In this document: in pieces, positions 1-7,958 of the stretch
Position numbering within the stretch: the stretch's first letter is position 1
How the letters are laid out: every line of letters starts with the position of its first letter
Origin: Halothece sp. PCC 7418
GTDB lineage: Bacteria > Cyanobacteriota > Cyanobacteriia > Cyanobacteriales > Rubidibacteraceae
Length of the DNA: 64,000 nt
Assembly: GCF_000317635.1 (NCBI RefSeq)
Contig: NC_019779.1
Coordinates: 1,550,001-1,614,000, forward strand
Direction: 5' to 3'
Notes under the pieces: generated by a model
Seen by the model: the letters and a program-made list of their open reading frames with translations, nothing else
Databases searched by the model: none
Told to the model about the DNA's origin: nothing
Position numbers and translations under genes: made by a program

Positions 1-2
1 GT

Positions 3-569
3 TGGGAATCGGGTTTACCATCGATTCCAGAAGTAATTTCAGAGCGAAATTTAGATATTTGCTTGATGAAACAAGCTCGCAGACAAGTCCAAAGAAGCGG
101 TTATATCCAGTTTGAAAATATTATGTATAAAGGAGAATATCTTCAAGGATATGCAGGGAAAACAGTTAGTTTGAGATATAATCCCAGAGACATTACTACG
201 GTTTGGATTTATCAATATAATCGCTCTAAAGAAGAGTTTCTAACTCGCGCTCATGCTCAAGGATTAGAGACAGAACAGTTATCCTTGGATGAAGCAAAAG
301 CCAGTGCGAAAAAACTTAAAGAAAAAGGAAAAGCCTTAACTAACGAGTCTATCTTACAAGAATTTATTGAACGGGAAGCAACAGTTAAGAAGAAAACTCG
401 TAAGCAACGCCAAAAAGAAGAGCAAACTTATAAGCCAGTTCCCACTTTACCAAAACCTGAAGAAGAAGACTTAATAGAAACTCAGGAAGAGGAAACGAAT
501 TTAACTTCTGAAATCAATGACATTGAAGTTTGGGACTTAGAAGAAATGAAAAAGGATTATAGGTGGTAA
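3..569 (+). CDS. tnsB: TnsB transposase, C-terminal part (cut by window edge)
   Basis: The frame is open from position 3 with no stop upstream, so this is the 3' part of a longer gene. It would be the DDE-family transposase that joins CAST ends to target DNA. The visible part begins in the Mu-transposase-like C-terminal barrel (YKGEYLQGYAGKTVSLRYNP and a DITTVWIY strand), followed by a basic helical region and an acidic tail rich in EEE, which in V-K TnsB contacts TnsC. The catalytic DDE residues are outside the window. The stop TAA at 567-569 is two bases before the tnsC ATG, so the two genes are co-transcribed. The assignment rests on motif similarity and gene order. Confidence 0.9.
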   Translation, partial: WESGLPSIPEVISERNLDICLMKQARRQVQRSGYIQFENIMYKGEYLQGYAGKTVSLRYNPRDITTVWIYQYNRSKEEFLTRAHAQGLETEQLSLDEAKASAKKLKEKGKALTNESILQEFIEREATVKKKTRKQRQKEEQTYKPVPTLPKPEEEDLIETQEEETNLTSEINDIEVWDLEEMKKDYRW

Positions 570-571
570 TC

Positions 572-1408
572 ATGACGAAAGCGAATTCAATTGCTAAACA
601 ATTAGGAGATTTACCTAAAGATGAAAAATGGTTAGAGCAGGAAATTGATCGTCTTCATCGTAAGGATATTATTGTCCTCTTAGAACATTTAATAGACTTA
701 CATCAATGGTTAGATGAAAAGAAAAAAATAAAACAATCTTGTCGGGTTGTGGGTGACTCTCATACAGGGAAAACCGTTGCTTGTGAATCTTATGCCTTAA
801 GGAATAAACCCATTCAAAATAAACAACAGACTCCAATTGTCCCTGTCATTTATATTAGGCTGCCAAAGAAGTGTACGGATAAAAAACTTTTCAAGGCAAT
901 TATTGAAGCCTTGCGCTATCGAGCCGTCAAAGGGACTATTTCTGATTTCTATGCAAGAACAATGGAAGTTCTGAAGGCTTGCAAGGTGGAAATGTTAATC
1001 TTGGATGAAGCGGACAGATTAGAACCCGAAACCTTTCCAGATGTAAGGGATATTAATGACAAGCTGAAAATCTCTGTAGTCTTAGTAGGAACTGATCGAC
1101 TGGATGCGGTAATTAAGCGGGATGAACAGGTTCTCAATCGTTTTAGTTCTCGTCGTCACTTTGGGAAGTTAACAGGGGAGGATTTTAAGCGCACGGTGAA
1201 GATTTGGGAGGAAAAGGTCTTAAAGTTGCCTGTTCCTTCTAACTTAACGAGGACAGAGACGCTCAAGATACTAACTAAAGCAACTGAGGGTTATATCGGT
1301 CGCTTGGATGATATTTTGCGGTTAGCAGCAATGAGGTCTTTGTCCAGAGGCTACCAAAAGATTGAAAAAGAAACGCTACAAGAAGTGGTGAAAGAAAAAC
1401 AAGGATGA
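572..1408 (+). CDS. tnsC: TnsC AAA+ ATPase of the V-K CAST
   Basis: This is the AAA+ regulator that polymerises on target DNA and links Cas12k/TniQ to TnsB. Walker A is GDSHTGKT (about residue 65 of the 278-aa product) and Walker B is LILDEADR (about residue 148). A sensor-like NRFSSRRHF follows, where arginine-finger residues are expected. The start is set at ATG 572 rather than GTG 563 because AGGTGG at 561-566 is a good ribosome-binding site for it and tnsB ends at 569. The length fits V-K TnsC proteins, which are much shorter than Tn7 TnsC. The 3' end overlaps tniQ as ATGA. Confidence 0.95.
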   Translation: MTKANSIAKQLGDLPKDEKWLEQEIDRLHRKDIIVLLEHLIDLHQWLDEKKKIKQSCRVVGDSHTGKTVACESYALRNKPIQNKQQTPIVPVIYIRLPKKCTDKKLFKAIIEALRYRAVKGTISDFYARTMEVLKACKVEMLILDEADRLEPETFPDVRDINDKLKISVVLVGTDRLDAVIKRDEQVLNRFSSRRHFGKLTGEDFKRTVKIWEEKVLKLPVPSNLTRTETLKILTKATEGYIGRLDDILRLAAMRSLSRGYQKIEKETLQEVVKEKQG

Positions 1409-1911
1409 GTTTAGATACAAATCTCAAGCCTTGGTTATTTCAGGTTGAGCCGTTAGAGGGGGAGAGTTTAAGTCATTTTTCAGGTCGATTTCGACGGCGT
1501 AACCATTTAAGTTGTGCTGCTTTAGCAAATTTAGCAGGATTGGGGGGAGAAATCAATCGTTGGGAAAAGTTTCGTCATAATCCGTTCCCGTCTGATGCTG
1601 AGTTAACGGCTTTAGGTGAGTTAACAGGGGTAGATGCAACTCGCTTACGGTTAATGTTACCGCCACAGGGAGAGCCGATAAAAATGGAACCGATTCGCTT
1701 GTGTGGGGCTTGTTGTGGGGAGTCGCTTTATCATCGTTTAGAATGGCAGTTCCAGTCGGTTTGGAAGTGTGAAACCCATCAGTTAGCCTTGTTGTGTAAA
1801 TGTCCCCAATGCGAGAAACCCTTTAAGCGTCCTTCTTTGTGGGAGTTTGGTCGGTGTGATCGCTGTGGTTTATTCTTTTCTGCGATGGCGGACTATCAAA
1901 AGCCTGTTTAA
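1405..1911 (+). CDS. tniQ: TniQ, short V-K form
   Basis: This 168-aa TniQ family protein bridges Cas12k-bound target and TnsC. It shows the N-terminal TniQ block (EPLEGESLSHFSGRFRRRNH, then LANLAGLGG and RWEKFRHNPFP) and zinc-ribbon cysteines (CGACC, a CETH pair, CPQC, then CDRC). The size matches V-K TniQ and is about one third of TnsD/TniQ from Tn7 or I-F systems. The start overlaps the tnsC stop as ATGA, indicating translational coupling. A decayed second copy lies at 2404-2796. Confidence 0.95.
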   Translation: MSLDTNLKPWLFQVEPLEGESLSHFSGRFRRRNHLSCAALANLAGLGGEINRWEKFRHNPFPSDAELTALGELTGVDATRLRLMLPPQGEPIKMEPIRLCGACCGESLYHRLEWQFQSVWKCETHQLALLCKCPQCEKPFKRPSLWEFGRCDRCGLFFSAMADYQKPV

Positions 1912-1953
1912 GATATTGAATTAGCAGGAGACGAACCAAGGGAGATGATAGGG

Positions 1954-2040
1954 ATGACACCGTTAACGCAAAAGATTTACACCCCAGAGGAATATTTGGC
2001 GTTTGAAGCAAAAGCAGACGTGCGCCATGAGTTTATTTAA
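1954..2040 (+). pseudogene. N-terminal remnant of a Uma2-family (DUF820) endonuclease gene
   Basis: A 28-codon frame ends at TAA 2038. It reads like the conserved start of Uma2 proteins: MTPLTQ..YTPEEYLAFEAKADVRHEFI. The rest of the roughly 190-residue family fold is missing, including the PD-(D/E)XK residues. Uma2 genes are very numerous in cyanobacteria and are often found as debris in mobile elements. It lies directly after tniQ in the decayed strip of the CAST. Confidence 0.55.
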
Positions 2041-2214
2041 GAAATGTTCCATCACCATCAAAGTGACTCAATCATCCCTCGTATAGAAAATGCTAGGCCC
2101 TTTCCCCGTTGCATCAACTGTAGGAACAATCACTTTTTTTACACCAGTATTGTAACTGGCGAAGGGTACATCTTGTAATTTTCGCTACTTCTTTGCTGGT
2201 AAAAAAATCTGATT
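2041..2214 (-). pseudogene. Decayed second copy of a MerR/CvkR-type regulator gene
   Basis: Read on the minus strand, the segment gives SDFFTSKEVAKITRCTLRQLQYW, then a frameshift, then VIVPTVDATGKGPSIFYTRDD, then a stop and further similarity (MVMEHF). This parallels the N-terminus of the intact MerR-type protein at 13899 (DFFTSKEVAQITGCTLRQLQYW, VVVPTISATGTGRSIYY, GIMEY). The frameshift and stop make it non-functional. Only the winged-helix DNA-binding part is left. With the palindrome at 2367 and the tniQ remnant at 2404, it suggests the debris of a second CAST module. Confidence 0.8.
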
Positions 2215-2366
2215 CTACTAGAATCTATTAGGCTGTCTGTAATGTATTAAATTGTCTGCAACTATTTAATTACCAGCTTGGCTAACAAAGAGAACTTTAC
2301 ACCTGATACTTTGACCTTACATCAAGGCATATAAAACACTGACTCAAAACAAAAACGCAATGTTAT

Positions 2367-2394
2367 TGTTATAAAACATAAATGTTTTATAACA
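2367..2394. promoter_or_regulatory. 13-bp perfect inverted repeat, candidate regulator operator
   Basis: The arms TGTTATAAAACAT (2367-2379) and ATGTTTTATAACA (2382-2394) are perfect inverted copies separated by AA. The palindrome lies between the decayed merR remnant (minus) and the decayed tniQ (plus), the position of a divergent operator. Its core ACAT-AA-ATGT resembles the ACATATGT site at the cas12k promoter (13930-13937). Binding by a MerR/CvkR-type protein is inferred. A simple transcriptional hairpin is the alternative. Confidence 0.5.
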
Positions 2395-2403
2395 ACGCCG
2401 TAA

Positions 2404-2796
2404 ATGTTAGGTAAGGAGACTGGTCTGGGTGCGATCATCTCCCGTTGGGAAAAGTTTCGATTTAATCCACCGCCTTCGCAAAAAGAGTTATCCGCTCTCG
2501 CCAGTGTTGTGCAGGTGGATGTTTCTTGATTAAGAGAAATGTTACCACCCAAGGGCGTTGGAATGAAATTAGAGCGGACTCGCTTGTGTGGGGCGTGTTA
2601 TGGGAAAACTCCTTATCATAAGATTGAGTGGCAGTTGAAGACAACTGAGTTTTGCTCTGAGCATCGGTTAACGCTGTTGTCGGAATGCCCCAATTGTGGC
2701 GCAAGATTTAAGATTCCATCGCTTTGGGTTGATGGGTGGTGCGATCGCTGCTTTACGCCGTTTGAGAATATGTCTGAGTTTCAGAAATTAATCTGA
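2404..2796 (+). pseudogene. tniQ: Decayed second tniQ copy
   Basis: In the frame of 2401 the translation gives a truncated TniQ: GLGAIISRWEKFRFNPPP, SQKELSALASVV, an in-frame TGA at 2527-2529, then LREMLPPKGVG and the zinc-ribbon part (RLCGACYG, CSEHRL, CPNCGARF, CDRCF). It aligns with the intact tniQ at 1405 over most of its length but lacks the first 40 or so residues. An 85-residue frame from ATG 2539 could still express the zinc-ribbon half. The divergence from the intact copy suggests an older acquisition rather than a recent duplication. Confidence 0.85.
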
Positions 2797-4692
2797 ACTT
2801 AGTGAATTAGAAAAATTGGATGTTCGATAACCTTGATCGGGATGAGTAGCTTTTCCAGGATATCTTAACTGTAAAATCCCATTCTGAACCATTTTGGTCA
2901 AATAGCCTGTCCTTAAGGTATGAGGAGAGCGGTTTAATAATTGCGCCAATTGCTTTTGGGTTAAAAATTGATCTTGGCAAAGTTCCTGAATAGCTTGTTC
3001 CATCAACTCTCTGGGAACCTTACCTTTCTCTCTGATCGGTTGTGCAATGCTCATTAGTTTTGTCCAATGATCGGAGCTAAGCTCTAAATGATCGGAGCTA
3101 GGCTCTAAATGATCGGAGCTAGGCTCTAAATGATCGGAGCTAGGCTCTAAATGATCGGAGCTAGGCTCTAAATGATCAGAATAAGGTTGAATAGGTAAGA
3201 GATCAGTTTGACGTTGCTTGGGTAAACTGTAGTATGTACCTTTTCCCTGCCCTGATTTTTGTAGCCATCCGTTATTTGCAAGTTGCTTGAGACAATCACC
3301 AATATCTCTAGGATGTTGAGAACTGTACCATTGAATATCACGGTTGCTAACTTTTCCAAATTCATGAGCCAAGACTAAAGCGATTCGATCTAGCTCTTTT
3401 AATTGACAGTAATTATTGCCAACAATTTTCCGTAGCTCTTTCTCAACTTTTTCAGGAATGAGGCTAATCATTGGCAAAAAAACATGTGTCATCTCTAGAG
3501 ATAAATCCTCTTTTACCATTGGATATGCCCATTGCTGTTCTTGCCATGCTCTTAAAATTTTCGGAAAACCTGAGCCAGCTTTTTCGCCTAAACCAATCAT
3601 CTGAAACATTTTTTGTAAACTTGGGTTACGTGGCTCACTTAATCCACCTTCATAGAGTTTATCAATGGGAATTCTAAGACGACCCGGATTGGTAAACACA
3701 AACATATTTTTAAATTGCAGAATCTTTAAACCTCTTGTAGAAGAGTAATCAGCATGAATTAAACTATTTACTAAAGCTTCTCGCAATGCCTCATGAACAT
3801 GAGTTTCTCCTTGTCGAGTTGAATATTCATCCAATTGAAATGGAACATTCAAGTCATTTACTAATTTTCGATAAACACGATAGTAGAAATTTAATAAGTT
3901 TCCTTCCCATGTGCCATCTATATTAACTCGATCTGTCCAACGATCTTCTGGATTAGCAGAAAGTTTTTCTTGATAGTCTAGATCATAATAATTATAGGCT
4001 TCTAATATACTGTCTTCTTTCCCAAACATTAATAAGCCGGCAAGTGTTAAGCCTGCTTGACCTGTTTCTCGATCTCGCCTATAGCCACCTAATTTATAAA
4101 GTAGTTGTTGATCATCTAATGATAACCAAGGGTGATCAGGCTCTCTATTACTAAAGCGTTGACGATAAATTTTTATAGTCCCTCTATCAAGGTCATCTAA
4201 ATTGAAATTCTCTAAGATGTGGGAATCTTGAGCCTCTCTACTTGCATCCCGTAACATTTGGCGTACTTCATTTTCTGAGCAATGATAATCTCCCTCAAAG
4301 TTACGCTTATATGTTCCCGTCATCGGGTTGTTATTAATGTAAACGGGACGTTTAGACCTTTCTGCTGGAGGGACTTCTATTATGATGATATCTTTTTCTT
4401 CAAGCTGACAGATTCTAAAATTGGATTCTCCACAAATGGGAGAGCTTAGCTTTTGAGGATTATTATGACCATTAAAAAAATCTTTTTTTTGCTGGATTGG
4501 GTTCTTGACTCCAGTAACAATAAAACCCTGTTTTTTCTCTGATATCCCTAGAATAATATATCCTCCTTTGGTATTAGCAAAGGCAGAGATAGTTTCCCAA
4601 ATATCTTTAGATAATTTATCTTGAGAAGCCTTAAATTCTAGATCGCAGTCTTCATTAAGATGAAGTATGTCGGTGAGAGTTTCTAAGTTCAT
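2788..4692 (-). CDS. AlbA_2/Schlafen-like ATP-binding protein of the CAST cargo
   Basis: The 634-aa protein has an N-terminal AlbA_2 (divergent AAA_4, Schlafen-like) domain at about residues 15-130, with DLEFKAS, FANTKGGYIILGI and IIIEVPPAERSKRPVYI. A central region carries HEALREALVNSLIHADYS and TNPGRLRIP, typical of the GHKL-like C-terminal part of this family. The C-terminal tail contains winged-helix-like segments separated by a SSDHLEP repeat tract. Such proteins are common next to type I R-M genes and are thought to act in regulation or defence, but no reaction can be assigned. The gene follows hsdR on the same strand and its 3' end overlaps the tniQ remnant by 9 bp. Confidence 0.8.
   Translation of the reverse strand: MNLETLTDILHLNEDCDLEFKASQDKLSKDIWETISAFANTKGGYIILGISEKKQGFIVTGVKNPIQQKKDFFNGHNNPQKLSSPICGESNFRICQLEEKDIIIIEVPPAERSKRPVYINNNPMTGTYKRNFEGDYHCSENEVRQMLRDASREAQDSHILENFNLDDLDRGTIKIYRQRFSNREPDHPWLSLDDQQLLYKLGGYRRDRETGQAGLTLAGLLMFGKEDSILEAYNYYDLDYQEKLSANPEDRWTDRVNIDGTWEGNLLNFYYRVYRKLVNDLNVPFQLDEYSTRQGETHVHEALREALVNSLIHADYSSTRGLKILQFKNMFVFTNPGRLRIPIDKLYEGGLSEPRNPSLQKMFQMIGLGEKAGSGFPKILRAWQEQQWAYPMVKEDLSLEMTHVFLPMISLIPEKVEKELRKIVGNNYCQLKELDRIALVLAHEFGKVSNRDIQWYSSQHPRDIGDCLKQLANNGWLQKSGQGKGTYYSLPKQRQTDLLPIQPYSDHLEPSSDHLEPSSDHLEPSSDHLEPSSDHLELSSDHWTKLMSIAQPIREKGKVPRELMEQAIQELCQDQFLTQKQLAQLLNRSPHTLRTGYLTKMVQNGILQLRYPGKATHPDQGYRTSNFSNSLSSD
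3067..3174 (-). repeat. 21-bp in-frame tandem repeat encoding SSDHLEP
   Basis: About five copies of a 21-bp unit (ATGATCGGAGCTAGGCTCTAA on the plus strand) are arrayed without spacers. They lie inside the AlbA_2 gene and encode the heptapeptide SSDHLEP, with the last copies diverging (SSDHLEL, SSDHW). Because 21 is a multiple of 3, copy-number change would preserve the frame. The tract lies between two predicted winged-helix parts, so it probably acts as a flexible linker of variable length. Confidence 0.9.
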
Positions 4693-4749
4693 AAATAATC
4701 AATTTTGATATGTAAATGTATATTTTATGAAAATATTTAACGATCGCGC

Positions 4750-5769
4750 TTAGGCAGCATCTTGATAACAAGGAGAAGGAACTGTCTTATAAACTTGCAT
4801 GGCATGAAGGAAAATAACTTTTGTCTTATCTGCAATGTCTTCTTCTTCATAACTCTCTACAGGTAAACCCGTTTCTTCGTTGTAAAGAAAATCATAAATT
4901 TTGCCATTAATCCGATCGCGCGTTGATTCTTTCTCATACCATTGATCTAATTGGCTGATTTCTTCTTTTAATAATTGCAACAAGTTACTCGCCACTTGTT
5001 TAATATGTTTAAGTTCTGATTGTTCGAGATTTGGCTTTTTCAGTAAATCAAAAATAGCAAGGGCTTCTTCACTTAAGCCTTCACGGGTCGATCGCTGTTC
5101 TTCTTCGTTTAAGTCTTGGATAAAATTAAAGAGTTCTTCAAAGGTTTGTTCAATCGTTAAACGGTCTTTTTCTTGGTTATAATGATCGATGATTTCTTCA
5201 TAACGTCTTTGATAATCAATGCGGGAACTATTGCGATTAATCATCTGGCTGAGTCGGTTTTCAACCGCTTGTTTGAGATTTTGGACAGTAGTTCGCGGTT
5301 GAGAACTTTTGCGAAACTCTTCTTTAAGACGTTCAAAATTAATCTGACTGATATCATAAAGTTCGCCATCTTCTGTGTTGGTGTTCCTAACTTCAATGGT
5401 TTCGCCAACGGTTTGATACAGTTCCCTCAACACTTGATTAATGTCAGTAACTTGTTCGTCGGTTTCTAATTCCTTATCCAGTAATTTAATTGCATCATAG
5501 ACTTTACGATAGTCATTAATTCCAGTAATATTCGTACTTGCGGTGAACTTCCGAAAGACGTGGCGACATAAAATTCTAAAGCGTTTACGAGTTTCGCTAT
5601 CTTCATTAATCGCTTCTTTTGCCGTTATAATCGCAGCATTACGGGCAAAACCTGTTTCTTCTAGAATGGCATCTAAAGACGCATTTCGATCGCGCAAAAA
5701 TTCCCTTACTTCATCGATCGCGCTTTGTAATTCCTCTAAAAGATGTTCCTGTGACTTTGCAGGATTCAC
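4750..5769 (-). CDS. hsdR: HsdR C-terminal part, separated by frameshift
   Basis: This 339-aa frame is the C-terminal helical region of the type I restriction subunit. It contains long charged helices (about residues 120-290) and a conserved-looking tail (YEKESTRDRINGKIYDFLYN). It lacks a convincing start of its own, and the first codon GTG 5769 is merely the first start-like codon in the frame. The upstream reading in the same frame continues back to the T-run at 5876-5880 with a plausible HsdR sequence (NNGLIVDYCGILQNLREAL). Together with 5865-7958 it makes one HsdR of normal size, about 1070 aa. Confidence 0.85.
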   Translation of the reverse strand: MNPAKSQEHLLEELQSAIDEVREFLRDRNASLDAILEETGFARNAAIITAKEAINEDSETRKRFRILCRHVFRKFTASTNITGINDYRKVYDAIKLLDKELETDEQVTDINQVLRELYQTVGETIEVRNTNTEDGELYDISQINFERLKEEFRKSSQPRTTVQNLKQAVENRLSQMINRNSSRIDYQRRYEEIIDHYNQEKDRLTIEQTFEELFNFIQDLNEEEQRSTREGLSEEALAIFDLLKKPNLEQSELKHIKQVASNLLQLLKEEISQLDQWYEKESTRDRINGKIYDFLYNEETGLPVESYEEEDIADKTKVIFLHAMQVYKTVPSPCYQDAA

Positions 5770-5864
5770 TCTTTGATCCTCTTCTTCTCTTCCTTCATCT
5801 CCTGTTCCTGCAAATGTGGCGAGGGCTTCTCTTAAGTTTTGCAGAATCCCGCAATAATCAACAA

Positions 5865-7958
5865 TTAAACCGTTATTTTTCCTTCATAAACCCGATTCGC
5901 CCGTGCGATCGCTTGCATTAAAGTATGGGCTTTTAGCGGTTTATCGAGATAGAGTGTAGAAAGGCAGGGAACATCAAAACCAGTTAACCACATTGCACAA
6001 ACGATCGCGATCCGAAAGGGATGATTAGCATCCTTAAACGCCGTTTCGAGACTAATTAGTTTTCCGTCTGTGAGTTCAAATCCGTTATTAATGCGGTTAC
6101 GATGAAAGTTGAGTTCTTCTTCTAATCCCCACTCCCGAAACTTTTGCACTTCTCCCTGATCTTGACTGACGACAACAGAGGCGATGGTTTCTTCCATCCA
6201 TTCGATTTGACGTTGTTTGTAAACTGCTTCTTGTTGGTCGGTGATGCTGTTTAATTGTTGTTGGAGTCGGTTAATTTCCTCTTGCCAATAATGGGTTATT
6301 TTCTCATACATCCGCACACAAGTTATTTTGTCGATGCAGACAAACATCGCTTTTCCCATTTCCCAACCGTTGGCGTAATGTCTCACAAAATCCTGCGCGA
6401 TCGCGTCCAGTCTCGGTTCTGCTGTAATCACACCATAAGAACTCTTTAACGCTTGCTGAATGCGTCTCTCCACATCTCCCTCAACTTCTAATGCTTCGAG
6501 TTTTTCTGCGATGCGTTCATTAACATCATTAGTCGCAATTTCCAGTTTATCCCCTCGTGCGTCGTAATAAAGGGGAACAGTGGCGTTATCTTCCACCGCC
6601 CGTTGGAAGTCGTAAGTGGAGACATAATCCCCAAAATAACGGCTGGTGATTTCATCATTTTGGAAAAGAGGCGTTCCTGTAAACCCGATAAAGCTGGCGT
6701 TGGGTAAAGTGTTACGTTGATTTAATGCAAGGTTTCCATATTGGCTTCGGTGTGCTTCATCACTGATAATAATGATGTCATCTCGTTCATTGTAGGGTTC
6801 ATTGGGATCAACCGCTTGCTTAAACTTTTGGATCAGAGTGAAAATACAGGCTTTGCGTTCTTGCAGTAATTGTTTTAAGTTATTGGAACTGGTAGCGCGA
6901 CAAGGATCGCAATCGTTGTTTGCCAATCCACAGCCTGCAAAGGTATTATAAATTTGATTGTCGAGGTCTTCACGGTCAGTACAGACCACAAAGCTAAAGT
7001 TTCCGCCTAACTTGCGCCGAACTTTCCGCACAAAAAAGACCATCGAATAACTTTTTCCAGAGCCTTGAGTATGCCAAAATACTCCTAGTTTGCCTGCGAG
7101 TGCTTGACGGTTTTTTACAGCTTCGATCGCGTTATTGACTCCCAAATACTGATGATTGCGAGCGATAATTTTAACCGTCTCTTGGGAAGAATCATCAAAG
7201 AGAATAAAGTTTTCAAACAGATCAAGAAGATTATTTTCATTGCAGACTCCTTTGAGTAACGTTTCCATATTCACGACACCAGCATCGCTTTCTTGTAAGC
7301 GTTTCCAGTCTTGGAAGTATTCAAAGAGAGAACCAATTGTTCCCATCTTTGCATCATAGCCATTTCCGAAAACAACAATGGCATTGTAATAAAATAATTG
7401 AGGGATAGTTTCCAGATAATCTAGATAATTTTCCTCGTAAGCAGCGCGAAGGGAACGCCAAATGTTTTTTAATTCCATAAAAATTAGCGGAATCCCATTT
7501 ACAAAACAAACGAGATCGGCTCTTCTCAGGTATAATCTACCCTCGATCCAAAGTTCCCGCACTGCTAAAAAATGATTATTTGTGGGAGTCTCGAAATCAA
7601 AAACATTCAGAATTGGTTTAACGGTTTCCCCTTTTTCGTTGCGATAACTAACTTGTATTCCATCTCTGAGGAGGTTGTGTTTTTCTTGGTTAATCTTAGG
7701 TAAACTTTGGCTAACGCTATAATCGGTTAAAGTGCGAATTGCTTCTTGATAGGCTTCGTCGGGATGATTGGGATTCAATTCTCGCAGTTTTCTTTCTAAG
7801 TAGCGAGTGAGGATAATTTGTTTGCGATTTTCCCGTCCGAGAAGGCTATTCTCGCCATAGTCTTCTTGATTATAAGCGTAGATCGATTCCCATTTGAGTT
7901 CATCATGTAAATAGTTGGCGGTGGTGGTTTGAACGAGGGTTTCTTCGCTATAACTCAT
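5865..7958 (-). CDS. hsdR: HsdR type I restriction subunit, N-terminal and motor part (frameshifted)
   Basis: This is the ATP-dependent translocase/nuclease subunit of a type I R-M complex. The nuclease motif is ADLVCFVNGIPLIFMELKN (D...ExK, about residues 155-175). Motor motifs follow: Walker A HTQGSGKSYS (about 300), DEAH in IISDEAHRS (about 400), FTGTPLF and the late motif AIARANRVYEG. The frame stops right after that motif because of a one-base loss (A5 instead of A6 on the coding strand). The first codon overlaps the hsdS stop as ATGA. Restriction activity is probably lost unless slippage or sequencing error explains the shift. Confidence 0.92.
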   Translation of the reverse strand: MSYSEETLVQTTTANYLHDELKWESIYAYNQEDYGENSLLGRENRKQIILTRYLERKLRELNPNHPDEAYQEAIRTLTDYSVSQSLPKINQEKHNLLRDGIQVSYRNEKGETVKPILNVFDFETPTNNHFLAVRELWIEGRLYLRRADLVCFVNGIPLIFMELKNIWRSLRAAYEENYLDYLETIPQLFYYNAIVVFGNGYDAKMGTIGSLFEYFQDWKRLQESDAGVVNMETLLKGVCNENNLLDLFENFILFDDSSQETVKIIARNHQYLGVNNAIEAVKNRQALAGKLGVFWHTQGSGKSYSMVFFVRKVRRKLGGNFSFVVCTDREDLDNQIYNTFAGCGLANNDCDPCRATSSNNLKQLLQERKACIFTLIQKFKQAVDPNEPYNERDDIIIISDEAHRSQYGNLALNQRNTLPNASFIGFTGTPLFQNDEITSRYFGDYVSTYDFQRAVEDNATVPLYYDARGDKLEIATNDVNERIAEKLEALEVEGDVERRIQQALKSSYGVITAEPRLDAIAQDFVRHYANGWEMGKAMFVCIDKITCVRMYEKITHYWQEEINRLQQQLNSITDQQEAVYKQRQIEWMEETIASVVVSQDQGEVQKFREWGLEEELNFHRNRINNGFELTDGKLISLETAFKDANHPFRIAIVCAMWLTGFDVPCLSTLYLDKPLKAHTLMQAIARANRVYEGKITV
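5876..5880 (-). other. hsdR: Frameshift site in hsdR (five-base A run on the coding strand)
   Basis: On the minus strand the context is GAAGGAAAAATAACGG. As written, the frame reads GGA AAA ATA ACG GTT TAA. Adding one A gives GGA AAA AAT AAC GGT TTA and joins the two hsdR frames without a break. The deficit is therefore a single base in a short homopolymer. Confidence 0.85.

Noticed and set aside
3067-3174. Short regular repeat tract considered as CRISPR-like
   Set aside because: The 21-bp units have no spacers and lie in frame in a protein-coding gene.
5876-5880. Programmed -1 ribosomal frameshift in hsdR
   Set aside because: The run lacks a canonical X XXY YYZ heptamer in frame and no downstream pseudoknot was evident. 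Simple mutation or slippage is more likely.
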